DNA from: Amycolatopsis suaedae
GTDB lineage: Bacteria > Actinomycetota > Actinomycetes > Mycobacteriales > Pseudonocardiaceae
Direction of reading: 5' to 3'
Assembly: GCF_004214935.1 (NCBI RefSeq)
Contig: NZ_SFCC01000016.1
Span: 62,001 to 126,000, forward strand
Length of the DNA stretch: 64,000 bases
Shown one piece after another: positions 25,406-33,380 of the stretch. Position numbers and translations under genes: made by a program. The first letter of the stretch is position 1. The number at the start of each line of letters is the position of its first letter. The notes under the pieces are model-generated. The model searched no databases. It had not been told where the DNA came from and worked only from the letters and a program-made list of their open reading frames with translations.

Positions 25406-25863
25406 AAGCACGTGAAGGCCACCTTCACCACGTCTCACGTCAGGGCCCCGGCAAAGTCCGGGATGCGGCAGGGCCAGGTGGGTGGCCCTGAACGCAGAAC
25501 TCGCGGGCCGGAACGCAGAACTCGCGTGCGTGAGCGCAGAACTCACCATGTGGACCGGGTTCTCACCTGGTGCCGGTCGCCCGCGTGAACGGTCCACTCG
25601 CGCGAGTCGTACGTTCTCACGCGCGAGTCGTCCGTTCCGGACCCGCGAGTTGCACGTTCCCGCCTGCCTGGTCCCACTGGCCGGTATGCCAGTTCCAGAT
25701 CGCGAGACCCAACCCTGTTCTCGCCTGGCCGAACGGGCCGCTCGCGCGGCCCTGCCGGGCCGGAACGCGAGTCTCGCCTTCCGGAACGCGAATGACGCGC
25801 TCCGGACCACCCGACTTTGCCGGGCCCCTGACGTCTCACGTGCTGAAGGTGGCCTTCGCGCGC
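25406..25863. mobile_element. Gene-free element bounded by inverted GTGAAGG...GGCAAAGTC ends, with repeat-array cargo
   Basis: The left end (25406-25462) reads AAGCACGTGAAGGCCACC, then TTCACCACGTCTCACGTC, then AGGGCCCCGGCAAAGTCC. The right end (25807-25863) is its inverted counterpart with a few changes. The inside, about 340 bp, is a repeat array rather than a gene. The ends closely match those of the element at 12180-12837, although the cargo differs. Nothing between 25306 and 25877 looks like a gene. Confidence 0.58.
25485..25650. repeat. 21-bp tandem repeat array (GGAACGCAGAACTCGCG type)
   Basis: Consecutive 21-mers share GAACGCAGAACTCGCG (25490-25552), then diverge into CCACTCGCGCGAGTCG-type units up to about 25650. 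Read on the minus strand, 25485-25625 aligns with 6420-6555. The copy at 6.4 kb lacks one unit (GTGAGAACGTACGACTCGC type), so unit number varies between copies. Confidence 0.75.
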
Positions 25864-25877
25864 GGGCCGGGGGAGCG

Positions 25878-26660
25878 TCAGGAAGCGGTGCCGGCCACGT
25901 CGACCTTGGTGTGCCCGCGCAGGTCCTCGACCAGCGACGGCTCGGTGCCGGCGTCGACGATCAGCCGGTCGAAGTCGGCGACCGGCGCCAGCCGGTGCAG
26001 TGCCGTGCGCGGCAGCTTGCTGTGGTCCATCAGCAGCAGCCGGGTGCGGGCGCTGGCCAGCATGGCCCGCTTGACCATGACGATCTCCGGCTCCTGGTGG
26101 TAGGTCATCTCCGTGGTCATCGCCGAGGTCGACACCAGCGCCACGTCGACGGTGAGCCGCTCGACGGCCTCCAGGCAGGCCATGCCGAGGAACGAGTCGT
26201 GCGTGGCCGAGTAATCCCCGCCCAGGCAGATCAGCCGCAGGTCGTCGCTGGTCTTCAGTTCCTGCAGGGCGCGCAGGTAGTTGGTGGCCACGGTCAGCTG
26301 CCCGACCTCCGGCAGCAGCGCCGCGACGGCCAGCGCCGTGGTGGAGTCGTCCAGCAGCACCGACATGCCGGGCTCGATGTGGCGCAGGGTCTGCCGGGCG
26401 ATGGCCTGCTTGGCCTCGGTGTTGGCGGCCAGCCGGTACTCGGCGTTGCTCTCGAACACCGACGACGGCTGCGCGGACACGCCACCGCGGAACTTGCGCA
26501 GCAGGCCCCGCCGGACCAGCTCGTCGACGTCGCGGTGCACGGTCATGTGGCTGACGCCGGTCAGCTCGACCAGCTCGGCCTGCGACGCCGAGCCGTGCTT
26601 CATCACGTGCTCGGCGATCAGCTGCTGGCGTGCGGTGCGCGACCGGGCGTGCTCGCTCAT
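25878..26660 (-). CDS. DeoR-family sugar metabolism repressor
   Basis: The protein has 260 residues. N-terminal HTH TARQQLIAEHVMKHGSASQA ... VSHMTVHRDVDELVRRGLLRKFRGGV is the DeoR signature. The C-terminal DeoRC sensor has VLLDDSTTALAVA, TVATNYLRAL and LMDHSKL, which bind sugar phosphates in this family. It sits between the two outward-facing sugar operons, each of which carries the same 24-bp site. The simplest reading is a local repressor relieved by a phosphorylated intermediate. It lies 7 nt after the histidine phosphatase gene. Confidence 0.9.
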   Translation of the reverse strand: MSEHARSRTARQQLIAEHVMKHGSASQAELVELTGVSHMTVHRDVDELVRRGLLRKFRGGVSAQPSSVFESNAEYRLAANTEAKQAIARQTLRHIEPGMSVLLDDSTTALAVAALLPEVGQLTVATNYLRALQELKTSDDLRLICLGGDYSATHDSFLGMACLEAVERLTVDVALVSTSAMTTEMTYHQEPEIVMVKRAMLASARTRLLLMDHSKLPRTALHRLAPVADFDRLIVDAGTEPSLVEDLRGHTKVDVAGTAS

Positions 26661-26667
26661 CGGCCCA

Positions 26668-27279
26668 TTATCCGACGTCCCACCCGGCGTTGAGGCGCAG
26701 CAGCCCGGCGCGCCCCCCGCGAAACTCCAGCTCGGTGCACGCGGCGTTGCGCAGCCCGGGCAGCACCGTGCGGTAGTCGCGCAGGGGGATGCCGAGCAGC
26801 GCGCACAGGCTCAGCCGCAGCAGCGTGTTGTGCGCGACGACCAGCACCGGCCCGTCCTCCCGCCCGGCGATCGCGGTCAGTGCCGCGGCACCGCGCCGGG
26901 CCGCCTCCGCGGCGGGCTCGGCACCGGGGAACGTGCCGGTCACCGGATCGGCGACGAACCGCCGCGCGGCCTCCGGATCGTCGGCCCGCAGCTCGTCCAG
27001 CGTGCGGCCCTCCATCACGCCGAAGTGGACTTCCCGCAGGTCGTCGACGATCACCGGCTCCAGCCCCAGCGTCTTCGCCGCCGGGGCCGCGGTGATCCGC
27101 GCCCGTTCCTGCGGGGAGCAGTAGAGCGCCGTCACCGGCAGCGTGGCCACCGCCTCGCCCAGCCGCCGGGCCTGCTCGTGGCCCTCGGGGGTCAGTGCGA
27201 CCTCACTGCTGCCCGCGTAGCGGTTCTCCGCGTGCCAGACCGTCTGCCCGTGCCGGGTCAGCAGGAGCCGGGTGCCCAT
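26668..27279 (-). CDS. Histidine phosphatase (phosphoglycerate mutase-like) family protein
   Basis: The protein has 203 residues. Catalytic RHG is in LLLTRHGQTVWH, the acid Glu region in REVHFGVMEGRTLDEL, and the second His in VVAHNTLLRL. It is followed 7 nt later by the DeoR gene, so the two are co-transcribed. In this context it may dephosphorylate a sugar phosphate or other metabolite; the substrate is not predictable. Confidence 0.88.
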   Translation of the reverse strand: MGTRLLLTRHGQTVWHAENRYAGSSEVALTPEGHEQARRLGEAVATLPVTALYCSPQERARITAAPAAKTLGLEPVIVDDLREVHFGVMEGRTLDELRADDPEAARRFVADPVTGTFPGAEPAAEAARRGAAALTAIAGREDGPVLVVAHNTLLRLSLCALLGIPLRDYRTVLPGLRNAACTELEFRGGRAGLLRLNAGWDVG

Positions 27280-27324
27280 CGCGGTTCCTCTCGTCGTGGG
27301 GTGATGACATATCGCAAATCGGAT

Positions 27325-27348
27325 GTTAATTTAACATGCACGATGTGA
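27325..27348. promoter_or_regulatory. Shared operator, copy 2 (HAD-DAK operon promoter)
   Basis: The site reads GTTAA-T-TTAACA, then T-GCA-C-GATGTGA. Its centre forms the 13-bp palindrome TGTTAA-T-TTAACA. It ends 12 nt before the HAD phosphatase start, overlapping the expected transcription start and AAAGGAG ribosome site, which is a repressing position. Confidence 0.7.
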
Positions 27349-27360
27349 AAGGAGTTCTCC

Positions 27361-28041
27361 ATGGCGCTCGCCGCTGTCGTGTTCGACCTGGACGGTGTCC
27401 TGGTCGAGAGTGAACACCTCTGGGAGGAGAACTGGGTGGCCTACGCCGCCCGGTACGGCGTCGAGTGGACCGCCGAGGACACCGGCACCGTGCAGGGCAT
27501 GAGCGCCCCGGAGTGGGCGGCCTACCTCGCCACCCGCAGCGGCACCGACGAGACCGCCGAGCAGGTGGAGCATGCCGTCGTCGACGGCATGATCGCCGCC
27601 ATCGAGGCCGGCCGGGCACCGCTGCTGCCCGGTGCGGACGCCATGGTGCGCGACGTCGCCGCCACCGCCCCGGTCGCACTGGCCTCCTCGGCGGCCCGCC
27701 GGGTCATCGACGCCGTCCTGCGCACGCACGGGCTGACCGGGGAGTTCACCGCGACGGTCAGCAGTGCCGAGGTGGCCCGCGGCAAGCCCAGCCCCGACGT
27801 CTACCTGGAGGCGGCGAGCCGCCTCGGCCGGGCGGGCTCGGAGTGCCTCGGCGTCGAGGACTCCAGCAACGGCATCCGCGCCGCCGCCGCTGCCGGGCTG
27901 ACCGTCGTCGCGCTGCCCAACCCCGCCTACCCGCCCAAGCCCGACGCGCTGGCCCTGGCCACGGTCGTGGCCGCCGACAACGACGAGGTCCGCGCCACGC
28001 TGCTGGCCTACCTCGCCGGGGAGGCGGTGGCGCGGCGATGA
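27361..28041 (+). CDS. HAD-superfamily phosphatase (beta-phosphoglucomutase-like subfamily)
   Basis: The protein has 226 residues. Motif I FDLDGVLVES carries the nucleophile Asp, ALASSAARRV is motif II, and KPSPDVYLEAASRLG with CLGVEDSSNGIRAA forms motifs III and IV. ATG has AAAGGAG upstream. It is the first gene of an operon in which HAD, DhaKL-type kinase and RpiB genes overlap in ATGA junctions. It may remove phosphate from a sugar or polyol phosphate, as a salvage or detoxifying step (inference). Confidence 0.9.
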   Translation: MALAAVVFDLDGVLVESEHLWEENWVAYAARYGVEWTAEDTGTVQGMSAPEWAAYLATRSGTDETAEQVEHAVVDGMIAAIEAGRAPLLPGADAMVRDVAATAPVALASSAARRVIDAVLRTHGLTGEFTATVSSAEVARGKPSPDVYLEAASRLGRAGSECLGVEDSSNGIRAAAAAGLTVVALPNPAYPPKPDALALATVVAADNDEVRATLLAYLAGEAVARR

Positions 28042-29729
28042 CCACCCTCGGAACGGCGGCCACGTTCAAACGCGACTGGGTCGACGGCTACGTCACCGCC
28101 TACGGCAGGCACGTCCGCAAGGTGCCCGGCGCCTACGGCGTCGTGGGCAGGCACGTGCCGCGGCAGGGCAAGGTCGCCGTCGTCATCGGCGGCGGGTGCG
28201 GGCACTACCCGGCCTTCGCCGGGCTGGTCGGCCCCGGCCTCGCCGACGCCGCCGTGGTCGGCGACGTGTTCACCAGCCCCAGCGCCGAGCAGGTCTACCG
28301 CACCGCGCGGGCCGCCGACGGCGGCGCGGGTGTGCTCTTCGGCTACGGCAACTACCAGGGCGACGTGCTCCACTTCGGACTCGCCGCCCGCCGCCTGGCC
28401 GCCGAGGGCATCGACAGCCGCACCATCCTGGTCACCGACGACGTCGCCAGCGGCCCGGCCGGTGACACGGCGCGCCGCCGCGGCGTCGCGGGCGACTTCC
28501 TGGTGTTCAAGATCGCCGGTGCCGCCGCCGAGCGTGGGGACGACCTGGACGGCGTGTACGCCGCCGCGATGCGTGCCAACGCCGCGGTCCGCACGTTCGG
28601 CGTCGCCTTCGGCGGCTGCACCCTGCCCGGCGCCGACGCGCCGCTGTTCACCGTCGACGGCGACAAGATGGAGCTGGGCCTCGGCATCCACGGCGAGCCC
28701 GGCGTCCGCACGGTCGGCAGGCTGGACGCCACCGCGCTGGCCGACGAGCTGGTGGACGGGCTGCTGCCCGAACTGCCCGGGCAGGGCCGGGTCGCGGTGC
28801 TGGTCAACGGGCTGGGCCGCACCAAGTACGAGGAGATGTTCACCGCCTACGGCCGCATTCACTCCCGGCTCGGAGCGGCCGGGCTGGAGGTCGTCGACAC
28901 CCAGGTCGGCGAGTTCGTGACGTCGCTGGACATGGCGGGCATGTCGCTGTCGGTCATGGTGCTCGACGACGAGCTGGCCGGGCTCTACGCCGCGCCGTGC
29001 GACAGCCCCGGCTACCGCAGCACCGGCGCCGTGCTCGCGCCCGTGGCGCTGGAGTCCACAGTGGACGACACGCTGGCGCGGCCGGACGGGCCGGCGGGAC
29101 CGCGGCTGGTCGACCGGGCGCTCACCGCCGCGCTGGAGGTCATCGAGGCGAACGAGGACGAGCTGGGCAGGCTGGACGCGGTCGCCGCCGACGGCGACCA
29201 CGGACTGGGCATGACCCGCGGCATGCGGGCCGCCGTCGCCGCCGCCCGCTCGGCCGAGGCGGGCGACACGGTGCCCGGCGGGCTGCTCGCCGCGGGAACG
29301 GCGTTCGCCGACGCCGCCGGTGGCGCGTCCGGTGCCCTCTACGGCGTACTGCTCGCCGAGACCGGCGCCGGCCTGCGTGACGGCATCACCGCGCAGAGCC
29401 TGACCGCCGCCGTCGACGGCGCGGTGGCCGCGTTCGTCGAGCTGGGCGGTGCCCAGCCGGGGGACAAGACGATGCTCGACGCGATCGGCCCGTTCGCCGA
29501 CACCCTGCGCGACCAGGTGACCGCCGGTGCCGATCCGGCGGCCGCCTGGACGGCCGCGGCCGAGCGGGCCACCGCCGCCGCGGCCGCCACCGCCGACCTG
29601 CTGCCCGCCCGCGGCCGCGCCGCCCGCCTGGCGCGGCGCAGCCTCGGCCACCCCGACCCCGGCGCGACGTCGTTCGCCTTGCTGGTCACCGCCGTCGCAG
29701 CCGCGCTCAACGAGAAGGAAACCGTATGA
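28038..29729 (+). CDS. Fused DhaK-DhaL (ATP-dependent) dihydroxyacetone/erythrulose-type kinase
   Basis: The protein has 563 residues. The DhaK domain (about 1-330) has VIGGGCGHYPAFAGLVG, FGGCTLPG and MELGLGIHGEPG, whose His is the covalent substrate anchor of the family. The DhaL domain (about 360-563) has DGDHGLGMTRGM (Mg-ATP Asp residues) and GGASGALYGVLL. Fused forms use ATP rather than PTS phosphate. The next gene is an RpiB homologue. This pairing occurs in mycobacterial D-threitol catabolism, where DerK makes D-erythrulose-4-P for the isomerase DerI. Dihydroxyacetone remains an alternative substrate. Confidence 0.88.
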   Translation: MTTLGTAATFKRDWVDGYVTAYGRHVRKVPGAYGVVGRHVPRQGKVAVVIGGGCGHYPAFAGLVGPGLADAAVVGDVFTSPSAEQVYRTARAADGGAGVLFGYGNYQGDVLHFGLAARRLAAEGIDSRTILVTDDVASGPAGDTARRRGVAGDFLVFKIAGAAAERGDDLDGVYAAAMRANAAVRTFGVAFGGCTLPGADAPLFTVDGDKMELGLGIHGEPGVRTVGRLDATALADELVDGLLPELPGQGRVAVLVNGLGRTKYEEMFTAYGRIHSRLGAAGLEVVDTQVGEFVTSLDMAGMSLSVMVLDDELAGLYAAPCDSPGYRSTGAVLAPVALESTVDDTLARPDGPAGPRLVDRALTAALEVIEANEDELGRLDAVAADGDHGLGMTRGMRAAVAAARSAEAGDTVPGGLLAAGTAFADAAGGASGALYGVLLAETGAGLRDGITAQSLTAAVDGAVAAFVELGGAQPGDKTMLDAIGPFADTLRDQVTAGADPAAAWTAAAERATAAAAATADLLPARGRAARLARRSLGHPDPGATSFALLVTAVAAALNEKETV

Positions 29730-30187
29730 GGATCGTCGTCGCCGCCGACAACGCCGGTGTGGAACTGAAGAACCAGCTACGGGACCTGCTGCGGGCCGAC
29801 GCCAGGGTCGCCGAGGTGACCGACCTCGGCGTGCCCGACGCCTCCGACGAGCGGCCCTACCCCGACCTCGGGCTGGCCGCGGCCGAGACGGTCGCGCGTG
29901 GCGAGGCCGACCGGGGCGTGCTGGTCTGCGGTACCGGCATCGGCGTGGCCATCTCGGCCAACAAGGTGCCCGGTGTGCGGGCGGCCGTCGTGCACGACTC
30001 CTACTCGGCCGAGCGGTCGGTGAAGTCGAACGACTGCCAGATCATCACCTTCGGCGCCAGGGTGATCGGCGCCGAGCTGGCCAAGAAGATCGTCGGGGAG
30101 TGGCTGGACTACCGGTTCGACCCCGAGTCGGCCAGCGCGACCAAGGTCGCGCGGATCACCGAGTACGAGCGGGCGCACGGCGCCTGA
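29726..30187 (+). CDS. RpiB/LacAB-family sugar-phosphate isomerase
   Basis: The protein has 153 residues. It starts MRIVVAADNAGVELKNQL; active-site Cys is in GVLVCGTGIGVAISANK, and HDSYSAERSVKSNDCQIITFGARVIG completes the family pattern. RpiB enzymes interconvert ribose-5-P and ribulose-5-P; relatives act on erythrulose-4-P/erythrose-4-P and other sugar phosphates. Its ATGA overlap with the DhaKL-type kinase suggests it consumes the kinase product, giving an aldose phosphate that could enter the pentose phosphate pathway. Confidence 0.9.
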   Translation: MRIVVAADNAGVELKNQLRDLLRADARVAEVTDLGVPDASDERPYPDLGLAAAETVARGEADRGVLVCGTGIGVAISANKVPGVRAAVVHDSYSAERSVKSNDCQIITFGARVIGAELAKKIVGEWLDYRFDPESASATKVARITEYERAHGA

Positions 30188-30224
30188 CGCAAACTGGACA
30201 CAGATACTGGTTCGAGGAGGAACC

Positions 30225-31256
30225 GTGCGGATCCTGGCTGCGGGAGACGAGTTCGTCGGCACCGGACTGCTGACCGAGGCGGTACGGGCGGAGGCAGGCG
30301 GCGGGCACGAGTTCGCCGAGCTGTCGCTGCCGTGGCCGGTCGTGCCGTTCGGGCCGGTCGGCGGTGTGGTCGAGGCCAGCGGCACCGAGGCCGACGTGAT
30401 CGCCGCGCTGGCCGGCGCCGAGGTCGCGGTCACGCAGATGGCGCCGTTCACCAAGGCCGTGTTCGCGGCCGCGCCGGACCTGCGGCTGGTGTCGGTGTGC
30501 CGGGGCGGGCCGGTGAACGTCGACCTGGAGGCCGCCACCGAGGCCGGGGTCACCGTGACCTACGCGCCGGGCCGCAACGCCGGTGCCGCCGCGGAGTTCG
30601 CCGTCGGCATGATCCTGGCCGCGATGCGGCGGATCGCCACGTCGTCGGCCGAGTTGCTGGCGGGCACCTGGCGCGGCGACTACTACGCCTACGACCAGGC
30701 AGGGGTGGAACTGGACGGCACCACCGTCGGCCTGGTCGGCTACGGCGCCATCGGCGCACGGGTGGCCAGGGTGCTGGTCGCGTTCGGCGCGCGGGTGCTG
30801 GTCGCCGACCCCTACGCCGACCCCGCGGCGGTCACCGCGGACGGCGCGCGCCTGGTGGAGCTGGACGAGCTGCTGCGCGGCAGCGCGGTGGTGAGCCTGC
30901 ACGCGCGGCTGACCGAGGAGACCAGGCACCTGATCGACGCGGCGAAGCTGGAGCTGCTGCCGCACGGCGCGGTGCTGGTCAACACCGCCCGCGGCGGGCT
31001 GCTGGACTACGCGCCGCTGCCGGACCTGCTGCGGTCGGGCCGCCTGGGCGCGCTGGCACTGGACGTCTACGACGTCGAGCCGCCCCCGGCGGACTGGGCG
31101 CTGCGGGACGTGCCGAACGTCATCGCCACCCCGCACCTGGCCGGCGCCAGCAGGCAGACCGCGCAGCGGGCGGCGCGGATCGTCGCCGCCGAGGTCGGCC
31201 GCTACGTCCGCGGCGAACCGCAGGCCCACGTGGCCAACCCCGCGGTGCTGGGCTGA
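30225..31256 (+). CDS. NAD-dependent D-2-hydroxyacid dehydrogenase
   Basis: The protein has 343 residues from GTG 30225, with GAGGAGG 4-5 nt upstream. Rossmann motif VGLVGYGAIGARVA lies near residue 168. Catalytic Arg is in VNTARGG, Glu in YDVEPPP and His in ATPHLAGAS. SVCRGGPVNVDLEAATEAGV is the substrate-side loop. Family members oxidise or reduce 2-hydroxyacids. It heads the second half of the sugar operon, 37 nt after rpiB-like. Here it could handle a 3- or 4-carbon hydroxyacid formed from the sugar (inference). Confidence 0.88.
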   Translation: MRILAAGDEFVGTGLLTEAVRAEAGGGHEFAELSLPWPVVPFGPVGGVVEASGTEADVIAALAGAEVAVTQMAPFTKAVFAAAPDLRLVSVCRGGPVNVDLEAATEAGVTVTYAPGRNAGAAAEFAVGMILAAMRRIATSSAELLAGTWRGDYYAYDQAGVELDGTTVGLVGYGAIGARVARVLVAFGARVLVADPYADPAAVTADGARLVELDELLRGSAVVSLHARLTEETRHLIDAAKLELLPHGAVLVNTARGGLLDYAPLPDLLRSGRLGALALDVYDVEPPPADWALRDVPNVIATPHLAGASRQTAQRAARIVAAEVGRYVRGEPQAHVANPAVLG

Positions 31257-31261
31257 CCGCC

Positions 31262-32719
31262 ATGGCCGGCCGGATCATCGGTGTCGACATCGGCACCTCG
31301 CTGACCAAGGCGGTCGTGTTCGACGACGCGGGCGTGTCGATCGCCGACGCGTGCACGCCGTCGACGGTGCACCACCTGCCCGGCGGGCGGGTGGAGCAGG
31401 ACCTGGACCAGGTGATCGGCACCGTCGTCACCGTGGTGCGCGAGGTCGCGGCCCGGCTGGACGAGCCGGTCGCCGCGCTGGCGCTGACCGGGCAGGGCGA
31501 CGGCCTGTGGCTGCGCGACGCCGGCGGCGCCGCCGTGCGCCCCGCACTGTCCTGGCTGGACGGACGGGCCAACTCGGTGGTGGCGAAATGGCAGGCCAGC
31601 GGGGTGTCGCAGGAGGTGTTCCGGCACACCGGGTCGGGCATCTTCCCCGGCTGCCACGCCGCGCTGCTGTCCTATTTGGACGAACACGAGCCGGAGTCGC
31701 TGGACCGGGCCGTCGTCGCCGGTTACTGCGTCGACGCGGTGCTGCAGCGGCTCACCGGCGAGATCACCGTGGACGTCTCCGACGCGTCGCTGCCCTTCCT
31801 CGACCCGGTGACCCGGACCTACTCGGCCGCCGCCATCGAGGCGTGCGGGCTGGGCCACCGGCGTGGCCTGCTCGCCGAGCCCGCACCGGCGGGCGCGGTG
31901 TTCCGGCTGAACGCCGCGGGTGCCGCGCTGCTGGGCCTTCCGGAGGGGCTGCCGGTGACGGCCGGCCCGTTCGACCTGCCCGCCAGCGCCATCGGCGCCG
32001 GGGTCCGCGAGCCCGGCGACGGCATCCTCACCGCGGGCACCACGCTGGCCTGCCAGGTGCTGACCCGCGACGTCAGCTGGGACCGCGACGGCGAGCCCGC
32101 CGGGATGTTCCTGGCCACCCCGTCGCCGGAGGACTACCTGCGGGCCATGCCCGCCATGGTCGGCACGGCCGGGATCGACTGGGTGTGCGGCCTGCTGGGC
32201 ATCCGGGTCGAGCAGATCGGCGAGCTGCTGACGCAGAGCCCGCCCGGCGCGAACGGGGTGCGGGCGCTGCCGTTCCTGTCCGCGTCGGGGGAGCGGGCGC
32301 CGTTCGTCGACGCCGGTGCGCGGGCGCAGTTCGCCGGTCTCAGCCTGGAGACCACGCGGGCCGACCTGGTGCGGGCGCTGTGCGAGTCGGTCGCCTACGC
32401 GGCCCGGCACTGCTTCGCCTCGGCCGGGCTGTCGGGCAGGCTGTACGCCTGCGGTGGCGGGGTGCGCTCGGCGGAGTGGACGCGGATCTTCGCCGACGTG
32501 CTGGGTACCGGGATCGTCATCCCCGGCGACCCCGGGGTCGGCGCGCGGGGTGCGGTGTTCACCGCGGGCGCGGCGCTGGGCGAGCCGTTCGACGCCGAGG
32601 TGTGGGCGCGGGGGGCGCACACGGTGGCCGTCCGGCCGGACAACGCGGAGACCTACGAGCGCGGCTACCGCGACTACCTGGCGGCACTGGACGGCGCCCG
32701 TCCACTGTGGAGGATCTAA
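31262..32719 (+). CDS. FGGY-family carbohydrate kinase (EryA/LyxK-like)
   Basis: The protein has 485 residues. GVDIGTSLTKAVVFD opens the ATPase fold. LTGQGDGLWLRDAGG resembles the TGQGDG motif I recall in erythritol-type kinases. DLPASAIGAGV and CGGGVRSAEWTRIFADVLG are the C-terminal motifs. It begins 5 nt after the dehydrogenase stop and overlaps the aldolase start by one base (TAATG), so the three are co-translated. It differs clearly from the first FGGY kinase at 22.6-24.0 kb, which argues for a different substrate. Erythritol-like specificity is tentative. Confidence 0.84.
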   Translation: MAGRIIGVDIGTSLTKAVVFDDAGVSIADACTPSTVHHLPGGRVEQDLDQVIGTVVTVVREVAARLDEPVAALALTGQGDGLWLRDAGGAAVRPALSWLDGRANSVVAKWQASGVSQEVFRHTGSGIFPGCHAALLSYLDEHEPESLDRAVVAGYCVDAVLQRLTGEITVDVSDASLPFLDPVTRTYSAAAIEACGLGHRRGLLAEPAPAGAVFRLNAAGAALLGLPEGLPVTAGPFDLPASAIGAGVREPGDGILTAGTTLACQVLTRDVSWDRDGEPAGMFLATPSPEDYLRAMPAMVGTAGIDWVCGLLGIRVEQIGELLTQSPPGANGVRALPFLSASGERAPFVDAGARAQFAGLSLETTRADLVRALCESVAYAARHCFASAGLSGRLYACGGGVRSAEWTRIFADVLGTGIVIPGDPGVGARGAVFTAGAALGEPFDAEVWARGAHTVAVRPDNAETYERGYRDYLAALDGARPLWRI

Positions 32720-33375
32720 TGCTATTGGCACATGAGCGCGCGGACGTCTGCGAGTACGCGCGCAGGTTGTCCGCGGACGGGCTGGTGGTGGGCACGTCGG
32801 GCAACATCTCGGTGCGCTCGGGCGACCTCGTCGCCGTGACGCCGACCGGCGTGGACTACGCGCGGCTGGAGCCCGCCGACGTCCCGGTCGTCGACCTGGC
32901 CGGCGACGTGGCAGACGGCGAACTACGGCCGACCAGCGAGCTGCCGATGCACCTGGCGGTCTACACCCGGGCGGCCGATCCCGACGGAGCGCCGGTCGGT
33001 GCCGTGGTGCACACCCACTCCACCCATGCCACGGCCGTGTCGGCACTGGCCGAGGAGGTGCCGCCGATCCACTACATGGTCGCGGCCATCGGGCCGAGCG
33101 CGCGGGTGGCCCGCTACGCCACCTACGGGACCGCGGAGCTGGCCGAGTCGATGCTGGCCGCGCTGGAGGGGCGCCGTGGCTGCCTGCTGGCCAACCACGG
33201 CACCGTCACCTACGGCGCTGATCTCGCCGCCGCCTACTCGCGGGCCGAGCAGCTGGAGTGGGTGTGCCGGGTGTGGCTGACCGCCCGCGCCGCCGGGGAC
33301 CCGGCGCTGCTGCCCGGCGAGGAGATCGAGCACGTGGTGGACCGCCTGCGCGGTTACGGCCAGCCCCGCCGGTAG
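32719..33375 (+). CDS. Class II aldolase/epimerase family protein (FucA/AraD-like)
   Basis: The protein has 218 residues. GTSGNISVRSGD is the phosphate-binding loop. Zn ligands are HTHSTH and the later NHGTVTYG His, and SELPMHLAVYT carries the conserved Glu. Members cleave ketose-1-phosphates to DHAP and an aldehyde, or epimerise pentulose-5-phosphates. Coupling to an FGGY kinase (TAATG) suggests it acts on that kinase's product. It ends 5 nt before the convergent reductase gene. Confidence 0.9.
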   Translation: MLLAHERADVCEYARRLSADGLVVGTSGNISVRSGDLVAVTPTGVDYARLEPADVPVVDLAGDVADGELRPTSELPMHLAVYTRAADPDGAPVGAVVHTHSTHATAVSALAEEVPPIHYMVAAIGPSARVARYATYGTAELAESMLAALEGRRGCLLANHGTVTYGADLAAAYSRAEQLEWVCRVWLTARAAGDPALLPGEEIEHVVDRLRGYGQPRR

Positions 33376-33380
33376 CACCG

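Noticed and set aside
25485..25650. Possible CRISPR array (regular 21-bp units)
   Set aside because: Units are contiguous and degenerate with no unique spacers, and no cas gene is in the window.
30188..30224. Independent promoter between the RpiB-like and dehydrogenase genes
   Set aside because: Only a weak GATACT-like box is visible and the gap is 37 nt, so continued transcription is the simpler reading.
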